A stretch of 64,000 nucleotides of DNA from Bacillus zhangzhouensis (GCF_000715205.1 NZ_JOTP01000004.1:124001-188000); one strand, 5' to 3'. Shown: positions 17,180-26,106, numbered from the stretch's first letter. Program-made: numbers and translations. The notes: a model not told the origin generated them from the letters alone.

Positions 17180-17664
17180 TTTCGATGATTGTGGCGACAG
17201 GTAAAGACAGAGTCATTGGTCAAGATAATCAAATGCCGTGGCATTTACCCGCGGATTTATCTTATTTTAAAAAAGTCACAGGCGGGCATACGATTGTCAT
17301 GGGCAGAAAAACATTTGAATCCATTGGACGAGCGCTGCCTAACCGCCGAAATATCGTGTTGACCACAAGTTCTTCTTTTGAAGCAGAAGGATGCGAGGTT
17401 GTCCATTCAATTGCTGATATTTTGGCAATTGGGGAAAGCGAGACAGAGTTATTTATCATTGGCGGGTCTAAGCTGTATGAAGAAATGATGCCATATGCGG
17501 ATCGTCTATATATCACGCACATCCACCATGCGTTTGAAGGAGATCGCTACTTTCCTTATTACAATGAAGACGAATGGACGATTGTATCACGCGAAAAAGG
17601 CCATCGTGACGAAAAGAACCCCTACAATTATGAATTTGTCGTATATGACAGAAAAGAAGGATAA
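17176..17664 (+). CDS. dfrA: Dihydrofolate reductase
   Basis: A 162-residue DHFR with the substrate-binding acid in [14 protein letters not shown] (about residue 27), the NADPH-binding [11 protein letters not shown] and [24 protein letters not shown]. It regenerates tetrahydrofolate used by ThyB and overlaps thyB by 4 nt. It is the usual trimethoprim target; no conclusion on resistance can be drawn from the sequence alone. Confidence 0.95.
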   Translation: MISMIVATGKDRVIGQDNQMPWHLPADLSYFKKVTGGHTIVMGRKTFESIGRALPNRRNIVLTTSSSFEAEGCEVVHSIADILAIGESETELFIIGGSKLYEEMMPYADRLYITHIHHAFEGDRYFPYYNEDEWTIVSREKGHRDEKNPYNYEFVVYDRKEG

Positions 17665-17683
17665 ATGAGTAGGAGGAGTACGG

Positions 17684-18307
17684 TTGTTTCGTTATTGGTT
17701 TTTAACGATTTATGTTGTTGTATCCTTTTTAAAAAGTATGAGGCATTTGTACGATCATGAACTAACTGATCCACGCATTTCTTATACGAAACGAATGCAG
17801 CTCATTCATGAGCATGCGAAAAGGTTTGCAAGAGGATGTATTGATCAGTCAGGATCAGTGATGACCATCCATCAGCAAAAAAAGCTGCCAGATGGACCGG
17901 TCATTTATGTCACCCACGAGCTTAATCCGGTGATAACGACATTATTAATTGGGCACCTTGAGAAGCCATTTGCTTTCATGGCGAAGCCGAGTCTGTTTCG
18001 CTACCCCATCTTAAAACAATGGCTGAGAAAGATGGCGGTTATTCGTCACAATCAGTCTGATGAGTTATTATTAGAAGAAGCAAAAGAAAGAATCATGTCT
18101 GGGCAGAGTGTATTGCTTTCAGAAAAATATCGCGCCATTGCAGAGGCGCTTGCTGAAGAATGTGATCGTCCGCTTGTTCCGATTGAAACAAGCGGAACGG
18201 ATCGTCTTTTAACAGGGAAGATCGTAAAAAGGCTTCGTCCTGTCAATGTAGATATTCATATTAAAGCACCTGTCGTGATCAGTGAATACACTCAAAAGCG
18301 CGCATAG
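17684..18307 (+). CDS. ypkP: PlsC-like acyltransferase homologue with degenerate motifs (YpkP)
   Basis: 207 residues resembling 1-acylglycerol-phosphate acyltransferases. The catalytic H-x4-D appears as HELNPV, so the Asp is missing, and the acceptor motif (usually FPEGTR) is replaced by LSEKYR. It may therefore be inactive or use another acceptor. It starts at TTG after AGGAGGAG, 19 nt beyond dfrA. Confidence 0.75.
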   Translation: MFRYWFLTIYVVVSFLKSMRHLYDHELTDPRISYTKRMQLIHEHAKRFARGCIDQSGSVMTIHQQKKLPDGPVIYVTHELNPVITTLLIGHLEKPFAFMAKPSLFRYPILKQWLRKMAVIRHNQSDELLLEEAKERIMSGQSVLLSEKYRAIAEALAEECDRPLVPIETSGTDRLLTGKIVKRLRPVNVDIHIKAPVVISEYTQKRA

Positions 18308-18343
18308 AAAAACCAGCATCCACTATCGGATGCTGGTTTTTTT
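18308..18343. terminator. Bidirectional terminator between ypkP and yplQ
   Basis: AAACCAGCATCC / GGATGCTGGTTT stem with T-runs on both sides. Confidence 0.88.
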
Positions 18344-18980
18344 ATGCCGCTGGGATGTTGATACAATAGAATAGGATGCAGAAAAACATCGACGCACTTC
18401 CGCCGAGAACAAAGCTGTGCCAAATCGCATGATGATAAGGGATTTTACGCCAAATATAAAAGATGGTTCCGACCGAATACAATAAACCGCCTAATAGCAA
18501 TAAGCCGAATCCTGCTCCCGTTAATTGAATGTAGAGAGGCTTGATGGCGATGATAATCATCCAGCCCATTAATAAATAAACGAGGGTGGATACAACGATA
18601 AACCGTTTGACGAAAAAGATTTTAAAGACAATACCACCTGCAGCAAGAGCCCATACAATCGCAAGTAGAGTGTAGCCGAGTGCGCCTTTTAATGGTCCAA
18701 GTAAAAAGGGTGTATATGTACCAGCAATCAATACATAAATAGCAGAGTGGTCGAGAATCTCAAACACATCTTTTGTTTTTTTGTGCCGAATGCTGTGAAG
18801 CAGGGTCGAGTTTAAATAAAGCAGCAGCATGGATGCACCAAATATCGAAAAGCTAATAATGTCTGTGACTGTGCCGTATTGAACAGCGAATAACACGAGA
18901 AAAACAATGGCTGGAATGGATAAAATCACTCCAATGCCATGTGTAATGGCGTTTGCAATTTCTTCTTTTACAGTAAACAA
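18342..18980 (-). CDS. yplQ: Hemolysin III/PAQR-family membrane protein YplQ
   Basis: A 212-residue protein with seven predicted helices of the HlyIII/PAQR superfamily. Conserved positions include NAITHGIG near the N-terminus, LDHSAIYVLIAGTYTPF (about 72-88) and YHHAIWHSFVLGGSASMFF near the C-terminus, where the three His would bind zinc. TTG is preferred as start because AAAGGAGG precedes it and the length then matches B. subtilis YplQ. The true function of bacterial members is unsettled. Confidence 0.86.
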   Translation of the reverse strand: MFTVKEEIANAITHGIGVILSIPAIVFLVLFAVQYGTVTDIISFSIFGASMLLLYLNSTLLHSIRHKKTKDVFEILDHSAIYVLIAGTYTPFLLGPLKGALGYTLLAIVWALAAGGIVFKIFFVKRFIVVSTLVYLLMGWMIIIAIKPLYIQLTGAGFGLLLLGGLLYSVGTIFYIWRKIPYHHAIWHSFVLGGSASMFFCILFYCINIPAA

Positions 18981-18993
18981 TAGATTTCCTCCT

Positions 18994-19965
18994 TTATTGA
19001 ACCGGTATATAACCATCAAGCGACTTCAGGAATGAAAGACCTTCAAGTGTAATCTTCGTTCCAGCCCTGCCTTTTCCTTTCGTCACGTATGCTTTTTTCT
19101 CAAGATCATCTAATCGGCTCCTTACCTGCTGAGGGGTCAGCGGAATGTCACCTTGTTTGCTTAATTCAGACAAGATTCGTCTGCTTGCTGCTTCTCCTTT
19201 TTCATTCAGTGATTTAATGGCTTCAAGTAAGAAAACAAATTCTTGTTTCTCCATAAGCGTGAGCTTGTGCTCTTCTTTTTTCCCTTTTCCAGTCGCCGCG
19301 TGTTGAGGTAATAACACAAAAGGCGGTAAGTGGTGTAAGAAAACCGTTTGCCCCTCGAGAATCGCTGCAGCGTAATGAACCATATTTTTGAGCTCTTGAA
19401 CATTGCCTTCAAATGGATACTGCTGCAAGGTTTCCCAAACACTTGTATCAATGTCAGGCTGTATGCCCAGCTCTTTGAAAAAGGAAGTAGTTAAAGCAGG
19501 TATATCTGTTTTCCGATCTGCTAAAGATGGAATGGACAGATGGAGAACGTTGAGACGATAAAATAGCTCAGGTAAAAAAGTAGATGAAACCCTCAGTGCC
19601 TCTAATGATAAAGACGAAGAAGCGATGATTTTGGTTACAGGTGAAGTTTCGAGAAAACGAATGAGCTGGTGCTGCATAGGAATACTTAATGCGCCAATTT
19701 CGTCTAAATAAAGAACTTGATTTTTCTTTTGAGTGAATGCTTTCTGTAAGGTCTCTTCATCCAAGGTCGGGCAATAAATATGTGTCAGCGAAGCGCGAGG
19801 AACAGATGCGTTTGCCATTTCTTGGGCAAATAATGTTTTGCCTGTTCCAATTTCTCCCGTTATTAAGACAGGCTGCTCGTTTTGCGTAAAATGTTTTGCC
19901 AAATGAATGGCGTGCTTCATATCTTGGTGCTCTCCATATATAGAAGTAAACGAACGTGAGGTCAT
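18994..19965 (-). CDS. yplP: Sigma-54-activator-like AAA+ protein lacking the GAFTGA loop (YplP)
   Basis: 323 residues with no sensory N-terminal domain. Walker A is GEIGTGKT (about 37), Walker B VLYLDEIG (about 85), and PELFYRLNVLHLSIPSL is the conserved post-sensor segment. The stretch between Walker A and B is about 30 residues short and the GAFTGA loop that contacts sigma-54 is absent. The C-terminus looks like a winged helix (LTPQQVRSRLDDLEKKAYV) rather than Fis. B. subtilis yplP was linked to SigL-dependent cold adaptation; whether this version can activate SigL is doubtful. Confidence 0.8.
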   Translation of the reverse strand: MTSRSFTSIYGEHQDMKHAIHLAKHFTQNEQPVLITGEIGTGKTLFAQEMANASVPRASLTHIYCPTLDEETLQKAFTQKKNQVLYLDEIGALSIPMQHQLIRFLETSPVTKIIASSSLSLEALRVSSTFLPELFYRLNVLHLSIPSLADRKTDIPALTTSFFKELGIQPDIDTSVWETLQQYPFEGNVQELKNMVHYAAAILEGQTVFLHHLPPFVLLPQHAATGKGKKEEHKLTLMEKQEFVFLLEAIKSLNEKGEAASRRILSELSKQGDIPLTPQQVRSRLDDLEKKAYVTKGKGRAGTKITLEGLSFLKSLDGYIPVQ

Positions 19966-20114
19966 AGGGTGGTTCCTTTCTTTATGGTTCTAATTGGTTT
20001 AATTATAACACCCAATAAGAACAAATGTATAGAAAAACGAAAAAGTTCACGAAATTTATGTTTGATCCAAGATCTATCGGTTTATTTTTTGAATATTCAT
20101 GTTATAATGACAAA

Positions 20115-20123
20115 TTAAATAAG
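20115..20123 (+). promoter_or_regulatory. Extended -10 of ilvA
   Basis: A TG-n-TATAAT box lies just upstream of the ilvA RBS, within the sequence CATGTTATAATGAC; the -35 is weak. Coordinates are approximate by a few bases. Confidence 0.5.
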
Positions 20124-20146
20124 GTTAAAGAGAAAGGATCTTGTAC

Positions 20147-21415
20147 ATGAAACCGTTGCTCAAAGAAAACACGCTAATTCAAGTGAAAGACATCTTAAAA
20201 GCCCATCAAAATTTGAAGGATGTAGTGATTCATACACCGCTTCAAAAAAATGAGCGACTTTCTGAACGATATGAATGTAATGTCTACTTAAAAAGAGAGG
20301 ATCTTCAAGTAGTTCGTTCCTTTAAATTAAGAGGCGCTTTTAATAAAATGAGCCAGTTGCCAAAAAATAAACTAGAAAATGGCATTGTCTGTGCAAGTGC
20401 TGGAAATCACGCGCAAGGTGTTGCTTATTCTTGTAAATATTTAGGTATCCACGGGAAAATCTTTATGCCGGCTACGACGCCAAGACAAAAAGTATCTCAA
20501 GTGGAGCTTTTCGGAAAAGAATATGTTGAAATTATCTTAACCGGAGATACGTTTGATGATTCCTATCATGAAGCGGTAAAATGCGGAGATAAGGAAAAGC
20601 GCGAATTTATCCATCCGTTTGATGATTTGGATGTGATGGCAGGACAAGGAACAACTGCTGTAGAAATATTAAATGATATCGAAGTGGAGCCTCACTTTTT
20701 ATTTGCAAGCGTCGGAGGTGGCGGTCTGCTATCTGGCGTTGGCACATATATCAAAAACATTTCACCAGAAACCGAAATCATTGCTGTCGAGCCGCTTGGC
20801 GCAGCTTCACTGCATGCTTCCCATGAGAAGGGGGAGGTCGTGACACTTGATTCGATTGATAAGTTTGTAGACGGGGCAGCGGTTCAGCGGATTGGTGAAA
20901 AGACGTTTACGTCCCTTCAGTCCGTTGTCGATAAAATTAGTCTTGTACCAGAAGGGAAAGTGTGTACAACCATTTTAGAGCTGTATAATCAATGTGCGAT
21001 TGTAGCAGAGCCAGCAGGCGCCTTGCCGATTGCGGCATTAGAGGCGCATCGCGAGGAGATTAAAGGCAAAAATGTCGTCTGTATTGTCAGCGGGGGAAAT
21101 AATGACATTGGCAGAATGCAAGAAATCAAAGAACGCTCAATGATTTATGAAGGGCTTCAACATTACTTTATCGTCAATTTTCCGCAAAGAGCAGGAGCTC
21201 TCAGGGAATTTTTAGATGAAGTGTTAGGGCCAAATGATGATATCTCACGCTTTGAATATACGAAAAAGAATAACCGAAGCAAAGGTCCAGCACTTGTTGG
21301 CATCGAATTGAAAGAAAGAGATGACTATGCGGCGCTGATTGAGCGGATGAATAAAAAAGGCTTCCACTATGTTGAAGTGAATAAAGATCAAGATTTATTC
21401 CACCTATTTATTTAG
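20147..21415 (+). CDS. ilvA: Threonine dehydratase, biosynthetic (IlvA)
   Basis: A PLP enzyme of 422 residues making 2-oxobutyrate for isoleucine. The PLP lysine is in VRSFKLRGAFNKM (about residue 60), and the glycine loop SVGGGGLLSGVG sits near 190. A single ACT-like regulatory domain occupies about 325-422 (HYFIVNFPQRAGALREFLDEVLG), as in the shorter Gram-positive form. An internal ATG two codons in is preferred for spacing from GAAAGGA. Confidence 0.95.
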   Translation: MKPLLKENTLIQVKDILKAHQNLKDVVIHTPLQKNERLSERYECNVYLKREDLQVVRSFKLRGAFNKMSQLPKNKLENGIVCASAGNHAQGVAYSCKYLGIHGKIFMPATTPRQKVSQVELFGKEYVEIILTGDTFDDSYHEAVKCGDKEKREFIHPFDDLDVMAGQGTTAVEILNDIEVEPHFLFASVGGGGLLSGVGTYIKNISPETEIIAVEPLGAASLHASHEKGEVVTLDSIDKFVDGAAVQRIGEKTFTSLQSVVDKISLVPEGKVCTTILELYNQCAIVAEPAGALPIAALEAHREEIKGKNVVCIVSGGNNDIGRMQEIKERSMIYEGLQHYFIVNFPQRAGALREFLDEVLGPNDDISRFEYTKKNNRSKGPALVGIELKERDDYAALIERMNKKGFHYVEVNKDQDLFHLFI

Positions 21416-21451
21416 GCTTAACAGATCATTGGAAAAGAGGATTGATCGTTT

Positions 21452-21703
21452 GTGCTGCTCAAAACAATATGTTTTAGACGGATGGATGGAGCTCAGATCA
21501 AGGTAACAGAAATCCCTGTTCTAAAGGGGGATGAGACGTATTGTTTCATGCTCACCTTTAGACTTGAAGCTTTCTTGAAAAAAGTCTATGTATCTAAAGG
21601 AAAGAGAGATGTGTACTCTTTCAGGGAGTACGTGAAACGTAACGTCAAGTGGAGCACATATGAACAGATCTATCAGCAGCCAACACTGAAACACAATGCG
21701 TAA
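21452..21703 (+). CDS. ypmP: DUF2535 protein YpmP
   Basis: 83 residues, basic, starting at GTG with AGAGG about 11 nt upstream. The length equals B. subtilis YpmP at the same place after ilvA. No motif gives a function; the family is restricted to Bacillaceae. Confidence 0.75.
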   Translation: MLLKTICFRRMDGAQIKVTEIPVLKGDETYCFMLTFRLEAFLKKVYVSKGKRDVYSFREYVKRNVKWSTYEQIYQQPTLKHNA

Positions 21704-21710
21704 ATAGAAA

Positions 21711-21776
21711 TCTTTGTCAAAAGGAGTGAGCGGTCGTTTTAAAAGGACGGCTGCTCAGTTGGCAAGGATTTTTTTC
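21711..21776 (+). terminator. Long-stem terminator after ypmP
   Basis: AAATCTTTG pairs with CAAGGATTT, and inside it GAGCGGTCG pairs with CGGCTGCTC using G-U wobbles; six or more T follow. Confidence 0.7.
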
Positions 21777-21889
21777 ATGAAAAGAAGAAAATGTGACAAA
21801 TTCAAAAACGTTAGGGCAGTTGTTTTCAAGAATACAGGAAATAAGGTAATATCATAAGTAAAGACTAAGACAGCAAGGATGAGACGATA

Positions 21890-22732
21890 GTGAAACAAAT
21901 TAAAATTGTAACAGATTCAACTGTAGATCTTCCGCAAGAGAAAATCAATGATCTTTCAATTCACGTGATTCCGCTCAATATCTCCATTTCTGGAGTTAAT
22001 TATATTGATCGGGTGAATTTGCAGCCTGATGAATTTATTCATAAAATGGAGGCCGCTGAGGAATTGCCGAAAACGTCTCAACCTGCAATCGGTCAATTCG
22101 TCGAATTATATGAAAAGCTGACGGCAGATGGAAGCGAAGTCATTAGTATTCATTTAACCGGTGGAATGAGTGGTACTGTCCAAACGGCTGAAAGCGCTTC
22201 GGAAATGGTGGATGGAAACATCACGGTGATTGATTCAAACTTTATCTCCTATGGATTAGGGTTTCAAGTCATCAAAGCAGCAGAACTTGCAAAAAAGGGT
22301 GCAAGCCGTGAAGACATCATCAAAGAAGTGGTGAAAATCCGCCATAAAACAAAGCTATATGTCACAATTGATACATTAGAAAATCTCGTGAAAGGTGGAA
22401 GGGTTGGAAGAGGAAAGGCGCTGATCGGCTCACTTCTTCACATCAAACCAATTGCCAGCTTAACAGATGGAGTATACACGCCAGAAGCGAATGTGAGAAG
22501 CTACTCCGCTCTTGTCCGCTATCTGACAAAACAGTATGTACAGGCGGTGAAAGGAAAAACCGTTCAGGCAATTGGGATTGCGCACGCAGATGCATTAGAG
22601 CTTGCAGAAAAACTCAAATCAGCGCTGCTCGATCACACACCTGATGCACTTGTTGATATTGCCTACACAACACCGGTTATTTCCTGCCATACTGGAAAGG
22701 GAGCAATAGGCTTTACTTTTTATACCGATTGA
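21890..22732 (+). CDS. DegV-family fatty-acid-binding protein
   Basis: 280 residues. KIVTDSTVDLP at the N-terminus, TSQPAIGQF (about 64-72), SIHLTGGMSGTVQTA and the late segment THTGKGAIGF-like SCHTGKGAIGFTFYTD are DegV/FakB signatures. Such proteins hold a fatty acid for phosphorylation by a FakA-type kinase. It is a paralogue of, not identical with, the degV beside degSU. Start GTG with AAGGATGAG upstream. Its stop overlaps an in-frame TTG upstream of ypmQ, suggesting cotranscription. Confidence 0.85.
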   Translation: MKQIKIVTDSTVDLPQEKINDLSIHVIPLNISISGVNYIDRVNLQPDEFIHKMEAAEELPKTSQPAIGQFVELYEKLTADGSEVISIHLTGGMSGTVQTAESASEMVDGNITVIDSNFISYGLGFQVIKAAELAKKGASREDIIKEVVKIRHKTKLYVTIDTLENLVKGGRVGRGKALIGSLLHIKPIASLTDGVYTPEANVRSYSALVRYLTKQYVQAVKGKTVQAIGIAHADALELAEKLKSALLDHTPDALVDIAYTTPVISCHTGKGAIGFTFYTD

Positions 22733-22755
22733 TTGAAAAAGGGGATGGGCATATC

Positions 22756-23346
22756 ATGTATAGAAAAAGGGGAGCCTTGCTTGGTGCGCTTATGATGATA
22801 AGCGTGCTTCTTTTAGTATCGTGTTCAAATGGACAAATCAAGGATGCGTTAAATTATCAAATACAGCCGTTTGAGTATCAAAACCAAAATGGTCAAAAGG
22901 TGTCACTGGATGATTTGAAGGGGAAAGTATGGGTTGCAGATTTTATTTTCACAAGCTGTGAAACGATCTGTCCGCCTATGACTGCTCATATGACAGAGCT
23001 GCAAAAACGGTTAAAAGAAGAAAAATTGGATGCGCATATCATTTCCTTTAGCGTTGACCCAGAGGTGGACTCACCGAAAAAGCTAAAGGAATTTGCCAAA
23101 GCATATCCATTGTCCTTTAAAAATTGGGATTTCCTCACTGGTTACTCGCAGTCAGCAATTGAAAAATTCGCCATGAAGAGCTTTAAAACCATTGTGAAAA
23201 AACCTGAAGATGAAGACCAAGTCATTCATCAATCACTGTTCTTCCTTGTTGATCAAGAAGGGAAAGTGATGAAAAATTATGATGGCGTACAAAATACACC
23301 ATATGATGAAATCATCAAGGACATCAAAACGCTTAACCGAAGCTAG
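22756..23346 (+). CDS. ypmQ: SCO1/SenC-family copper chaperone lipoprotein (YpmQ, BsSco)
   Basis: 196 residues. A lipoprotein signal ends at LLLVSCS. The thioredoxin-like domain carries the metal-binding CxxxC in SCETICPPM (about 71-75) and the third ligand His in IHQSLFFLVD. It is expected to load the CuA site of cytochrome c oxidase outside the membrane. The ATG after AAAAGGGG is preferred over an upstream TTG overlapping the DegV gene. Confidence 0.9.
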   Translation: MYRKRGALLGALMMISVLLLVSCSNGQIKDALNYQIQPFEYQNQNGQKVSLDDLKGKVWVADFIFTSCETICPPMTAHMTELQKRLKEEKLDAHIISFSVDPEVDSPKKLKEFAKAYPLSFKNWDFLTGYSQSAIEKFAMKSFKTIVKKPEDEDQVIHQSLFFLVDQEGKVMKNYDGVQNTPYDEIIKDIKTLNRS

Positions 23347-23415
23347 CATAAGGATGTTCAAATGAGCGAAAACATGATACACTTTTTTAATCAGAAAAAG
23401 GAGGGACATCATCGT

Positions 23416-24177
23416 TTGAAGGCTCGTTTGATTTTGATTGTGATGTCTCTAGCTTTTGTTCTTTCTGCATGTTCTGCTCAAGAGGCTGGCATAAAGGATA
23501 AACTAGAAGACACACAGAACGTAAAAGAACATATTACCATCGCAGCGGTTGGAGATTCCTTAACAGAAGGAATCGGAGATCAAAATAAAAAGGGATATGC
23601 AGGCATCACCCGTGACAAGATAGAAGCGGTGGACGGCGTGCAATCTGTTACATTAAAAAACTATGCCGTTAAAGGCAGTAGAACGGTAGATTTATTAAAG
23701 AGATTAAAAGAGAAAAAGGTGCAAGATGGGCTAAAAGACGCTGATTATATTTTCTTTACGATCGGCGGAAATGACTTAATGCATGTCGTCCGTCAAAATG
23801 TACTCAATTTGACTTTTGCTCCTTTTCAAAAAGAGCAAGGTCCTTTTGAGGAGCGATTTAAAACCATTCTTGCTCAACTGAGAGAACATAATAACCACGC
23901 GAAGATCATGTATGTCAGTATGTATAATCCCTTTAAGTTCAGTCTGACTGAGCTAAGAGATATCGATGAAGTCGTCAAAGACTGGAATGCCGTCGCCAAA
24001 AAAGAACTGAAAAAAGACGGCAACGCTGATATGATCAATGTGGCCGATTTATTTGAAGAAGATTCTGATGAAAAATTACTGGCAGATGATGATTTCCACC
24101 CAAACCAAAAGGGGTACTCTCTTATGGCAAATCGTTTATTCTCAGAAGTGAAAAAAGAAGGACTGCCGAAGGAATAG
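23416..24177 (+). CDS. ypmR: SGNH/GDSL-family lipoprotein YpmR
   Basis: 253 residues. The TTG after GGAGGG is preferred because it gives a clean lipoprotein signal (KARLILIVMSLAFVLSACS); an ATG at 23362 with AAGGA is an alternative. Hydrolase blocks are present: AVGDSLTEGIG (Ser), TIGGNDL (Gly/Asn) and ADDDFHPNQKGY (Asp/His). A lipase, esterase or peptidoglycan O-acyl hydrolase role at the outer membrane face is possible. Confidence 0.87.
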   Translation: MKARLILIVMSLAFVLSACSAQEAGIKDKLEDTQNVKEHITIAAVGDSLTEGIGDQNKKGYAGITRDKIEAVDGVQSVTLKNYAVKGSRTVDLLKRLKEKKVQDGLKDADYIFFTIGGNDLMHVVRQNVLNLTFAPFQKEQGPFEERFKTILAQLREHNNHAKIMYVSMYNPFKFSLTELRDIDEVVKDWNAVAKKELKKDGNADMINVADLFEEDSDEKLLADDDFHPNQKGYSLMANRLFSEVKKEGLPKE

Positions 24178-24186
24178 GGTGAAAAT

Positions 24187-24753
24187 ATGAAAAAATGGAA
24201 AAGCTTATTTTTTATTTTACTTGCAATCAATCTACTGATTGTTCTTGCCTGCGGCATTTTGATGCTGCTGCCAGGCGGTCAATCCGCTTCAAAAAAAGTT
24301 GCGAAAAGCGAATATGCCTTTAACATTTCTAGCTCAAAAGAATCGCTGACCAGCTTTGTAAATGATTATCTAAAAAATCAAGGATCAAGCGATATGCCTG
24401 ACTTTCATGTTGCGATTGATCAAGATGTGAAAGTAACAGGCGCGATTAAAGCCTTCTCTTCAACCATTGATGCAAACGTGTCATTTACGCCAACTGTTGA
24501 AGATAATGGAGATGTGCTACTGAAAGTGGATGACTTTTCAATTGGACAATTGAGCATTCCGATTAGTTTTGTTTTAAGCTACATGGGTCAGTTTTATGAA
24601 CTGCCAGAATTCGTTCATGTGAAACCAGACCAAAAAACGGTTGAAGTACGTCTTTCAGAAATGCCACTGACGAATGATATGTATGTCAAAGCGAACAAAA
24701 TTGATCTTGAGAACGATGAAATCGAATTCTCATATTACCATCCAAAGCAATAG
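24187..24753 (+). CDS. ypmS: DUF2140 membrane-anchored protein YpmS
   Basis: 188 residues: one N-terminal membrane helix (FFILLAINLLIVLACGILMLL) and an extracellular beta-rich domain ending in DNDEIEFSYYHP-like sequence. The family is Firmicute-specific and has no known role. It lies 9 nt after ypmR and before ypmT, so a four-gene envelope operon ypmQRST is likely. Confidence 0.82.
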   Translation: MKKWKSLFFILLAINLLIVLACGILMLLPGGQSASKKVAKSEYAFNISSSKESLTSFVNDYLKNQGSSDMPDFHVAIDQDVKVTGAIKAFSSTIDANVSFTPTVEDNGDVLLKVDDFSIGQLSIPISFVLSYMGQFYELPEFVHVKPDQKTVEVRLSEMPLTNDMYVKANKIDLENDEIEFSYYHPKQ

Positions 24754-24777
24754 AACGTGCTAGTCAGGAGTGAAATC

Positions 24778-24975
24778 ATGAAGCGAGTCTATCAATATTT
24801 CAGTTTACTGTCGCTTTTATTTGCTGCGTACTTTGGCATTACGGCTGCCACTGATTTAAAAGCAGAAAATATCGATCAGTTTTACTTAAATATTGCCTAT
24901 TGTGCATTATTTTTAGGCATCATGATTCTTGCTTTTGATTTTCAAAAGCAGGAAAAAGCTGAAGATGTCTCGTAA
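24778..24975 (+). CDS. ypmT: Two-helix membrane protein YpmT
   Basis: 65 residues with two hydrophobic segments (YFSLLSLLFAAYFGITAA and LNIAYCALFLGIMILAF). The ATG is chosen because CAGGAGTG precedes it and the start MKRVYQYFSLLS agrees with B. subtilis YpmT. No function is known. Confidence 0.8.
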   Translation: MKRVYQYFSLLSLLFAAYFGITAATDLKAENIDQFYLNIAYCALFLGIMILAFDFQKQEKAEDVS

Positions 24976-25009
24976 AGAGCCTTTTCCATTTGGAAAGGCT
25001 CTTTTTATA
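24974..25009. terminator. Bidirectional terminator between ypmT and the DUF4397 gene
   Basis: AAAGAGCCTTTCC / GGAAAGGCTCTTT stem with T-rich ends on both strands. Confidence 0.85.
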
Positions 25010-25673
25010 TTTGGCGAGACAAGGCCACCTTCGCCATGAGCTCGGGCTCTCCGTTTGCAAAACCATGAAGCAAAATAATGTATGCGCGCTTTGTTTGCAG
25101 GTGAACTTTTGGGATATCAAGCAGTACACTTTGTGTACCGGAGGCTTTCAGTTCAAAATGATACTTATTCGGAGAGAAATGGTGAGTTTGGGTGCTGCTC
25201 ACATAACCAAGCTCCTTTGAAAACATTCCTTGATCCCGTTCATATAAATCAATGGGAGGGAGGTCAGGAGACAGCTGGACAAATGTTAGTGCTGATAGGT
25301 CATCTTGCTTGATAAGAGAATCTTGATGCTCTTTTAGCAATGCAAAGCCTGTTCGAGCCCCTGTGATACAAAGTGTGTAAGTCTCGTCTCCTTTGATCAT
25401 GTTGCGAGAATAAAGAACCCTTTCTTTTGTAGCCGGCTTGAATACTTCTATCTCATAAACACCCTCATCCCACTCCATATAAGCTGTCAGCTGGCCATAA
25501 GGCATCGTTTCCACGACCTGCTGCCGATTCACAAATACAGCAAGCTCACTTAGGTCTGGTGCAGCGTGAAAGAGTCGAATAACGGCTTTTTGAGAAGTAT
25601 TTCTTTGATGGTATTGGTAGACGGTAGCTGATGGACGATATGGAAAGTCATTCATATCATAGAGCTGCTGCAT
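25005..25673 (-). CDS. DUF4397-domain protein, probably mother-cell expressed
   Basis: 222 residues. AVIRLFHAAPDLSELAVFVNRQQV (about 30-53) starts a DUF4397 beta-sandwich, and a second related unit starts at ALTFVQLSPDLPPIDLYERDQ. No signal peptide is visible. A good sigma-K promoter precedes it, so a spore-coat or crust role is a reasonable inference. RBS AAGAAGGG. Confidence 0.78.
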   Translation of the reverse strand: MQQLYDMNDFPYRPSATVYQYHQRNTSQKAVIRLFHAAPDLSELAVFVNRQQVVETMPYGQLTAYMEWDEGVYEIEVFKPATKERVLYSRNMIKGDETYTLCITGARTGFALLKEHQDSLIKQDDLSALTFVQLSPDLPPIDLYERDQGMFSKELGYVSSTQTHHFSPNKYHFELKASGTQSVLLDIPKVHLQTKRAYIILLHGFANGEPELMAKVALSRQI

Positions 25674-25711
25674 GTCATCAACCCTTCTTTCTCATATGAT
25701 GGTGTTTTTTG

Positions 25712-25740
25712 TAGCGTATGCACGAAAGGGACGATCTGTA
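25712..25740 (-). promoter_or_regulatory. Sigma-K-like promoter of the DUF4397 gene
   Basis: On the minus strand TACA (25740-25737), 16-bp spacer, CATACGCTA (25720-25712), matching mACm-N15/16-CATAnnnTA. Confidence 0.6.
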
Positions 25741-25759
25741 TAGGCAAAAGAAACATAGA

Positions 25760-25786
25760 AAAAAGCCTGACGGAAAACGTCAGGCC
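25760..25786 (-). terminator. Terminator of the zinc-ribbon gene
   Basis: On the minus strand GCCTGACG-TTTTC-CGTCAGGC followed by six T. Confidence 0.85.
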
Positions 25787-25792
25787 TTCATG

Positions 25793-26053
25793 TTAAGAAG
25801 GAGAAGAATATTGATCATATTCAGCCAACTTAATGAATGTTTTTTCATCCTCAATTAAACCGCAAACGCCGCACTGGACTTTGATTTGAGGTCCTTGATA
25901 TCTCATGTGAAAAGGAGAAAGCTGATCTCCTTCGTATGTTTCGACAACTGCTCCAGTCGCCGGATCAAGCTTCACAGGTTCTGAAAGCTGCTCGATCAGA
26001 TTAAAGCGCGTTCTATTGGTTTTACAGTTTGGACAAAGGTAAGGGCTTGTCAT
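25793..26053 (-). CDS. Small zinc-ribbon protein
   Basis: 86 residues with two CxxC pairs: CPNCKTNRTRF at the N-terminus and CGVCGLIEDEKTF near residue 62. That spacing is a typical zinc ribbon. The gene lies 53 bp downstream of ypoP on the same strand. The function is not recognised; it might bind nucleic acid or act in redox sensing. Confidence 0.75.
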   Translation of the reverse strand: MTSPYLCPNCKTNRTRFNLIEQLSEPVKLDPATGAVVETYEGDQLSPFHMRYQGPQIKVQCGVCGLIEDEKTFIKLAEYDQYSSPS

Positions 26054-26106
26054 GGTTCATCCACCTCTTTTTATCCGTAGCATGTCCTGAGCGCTAAAAT
26101 CTATGC

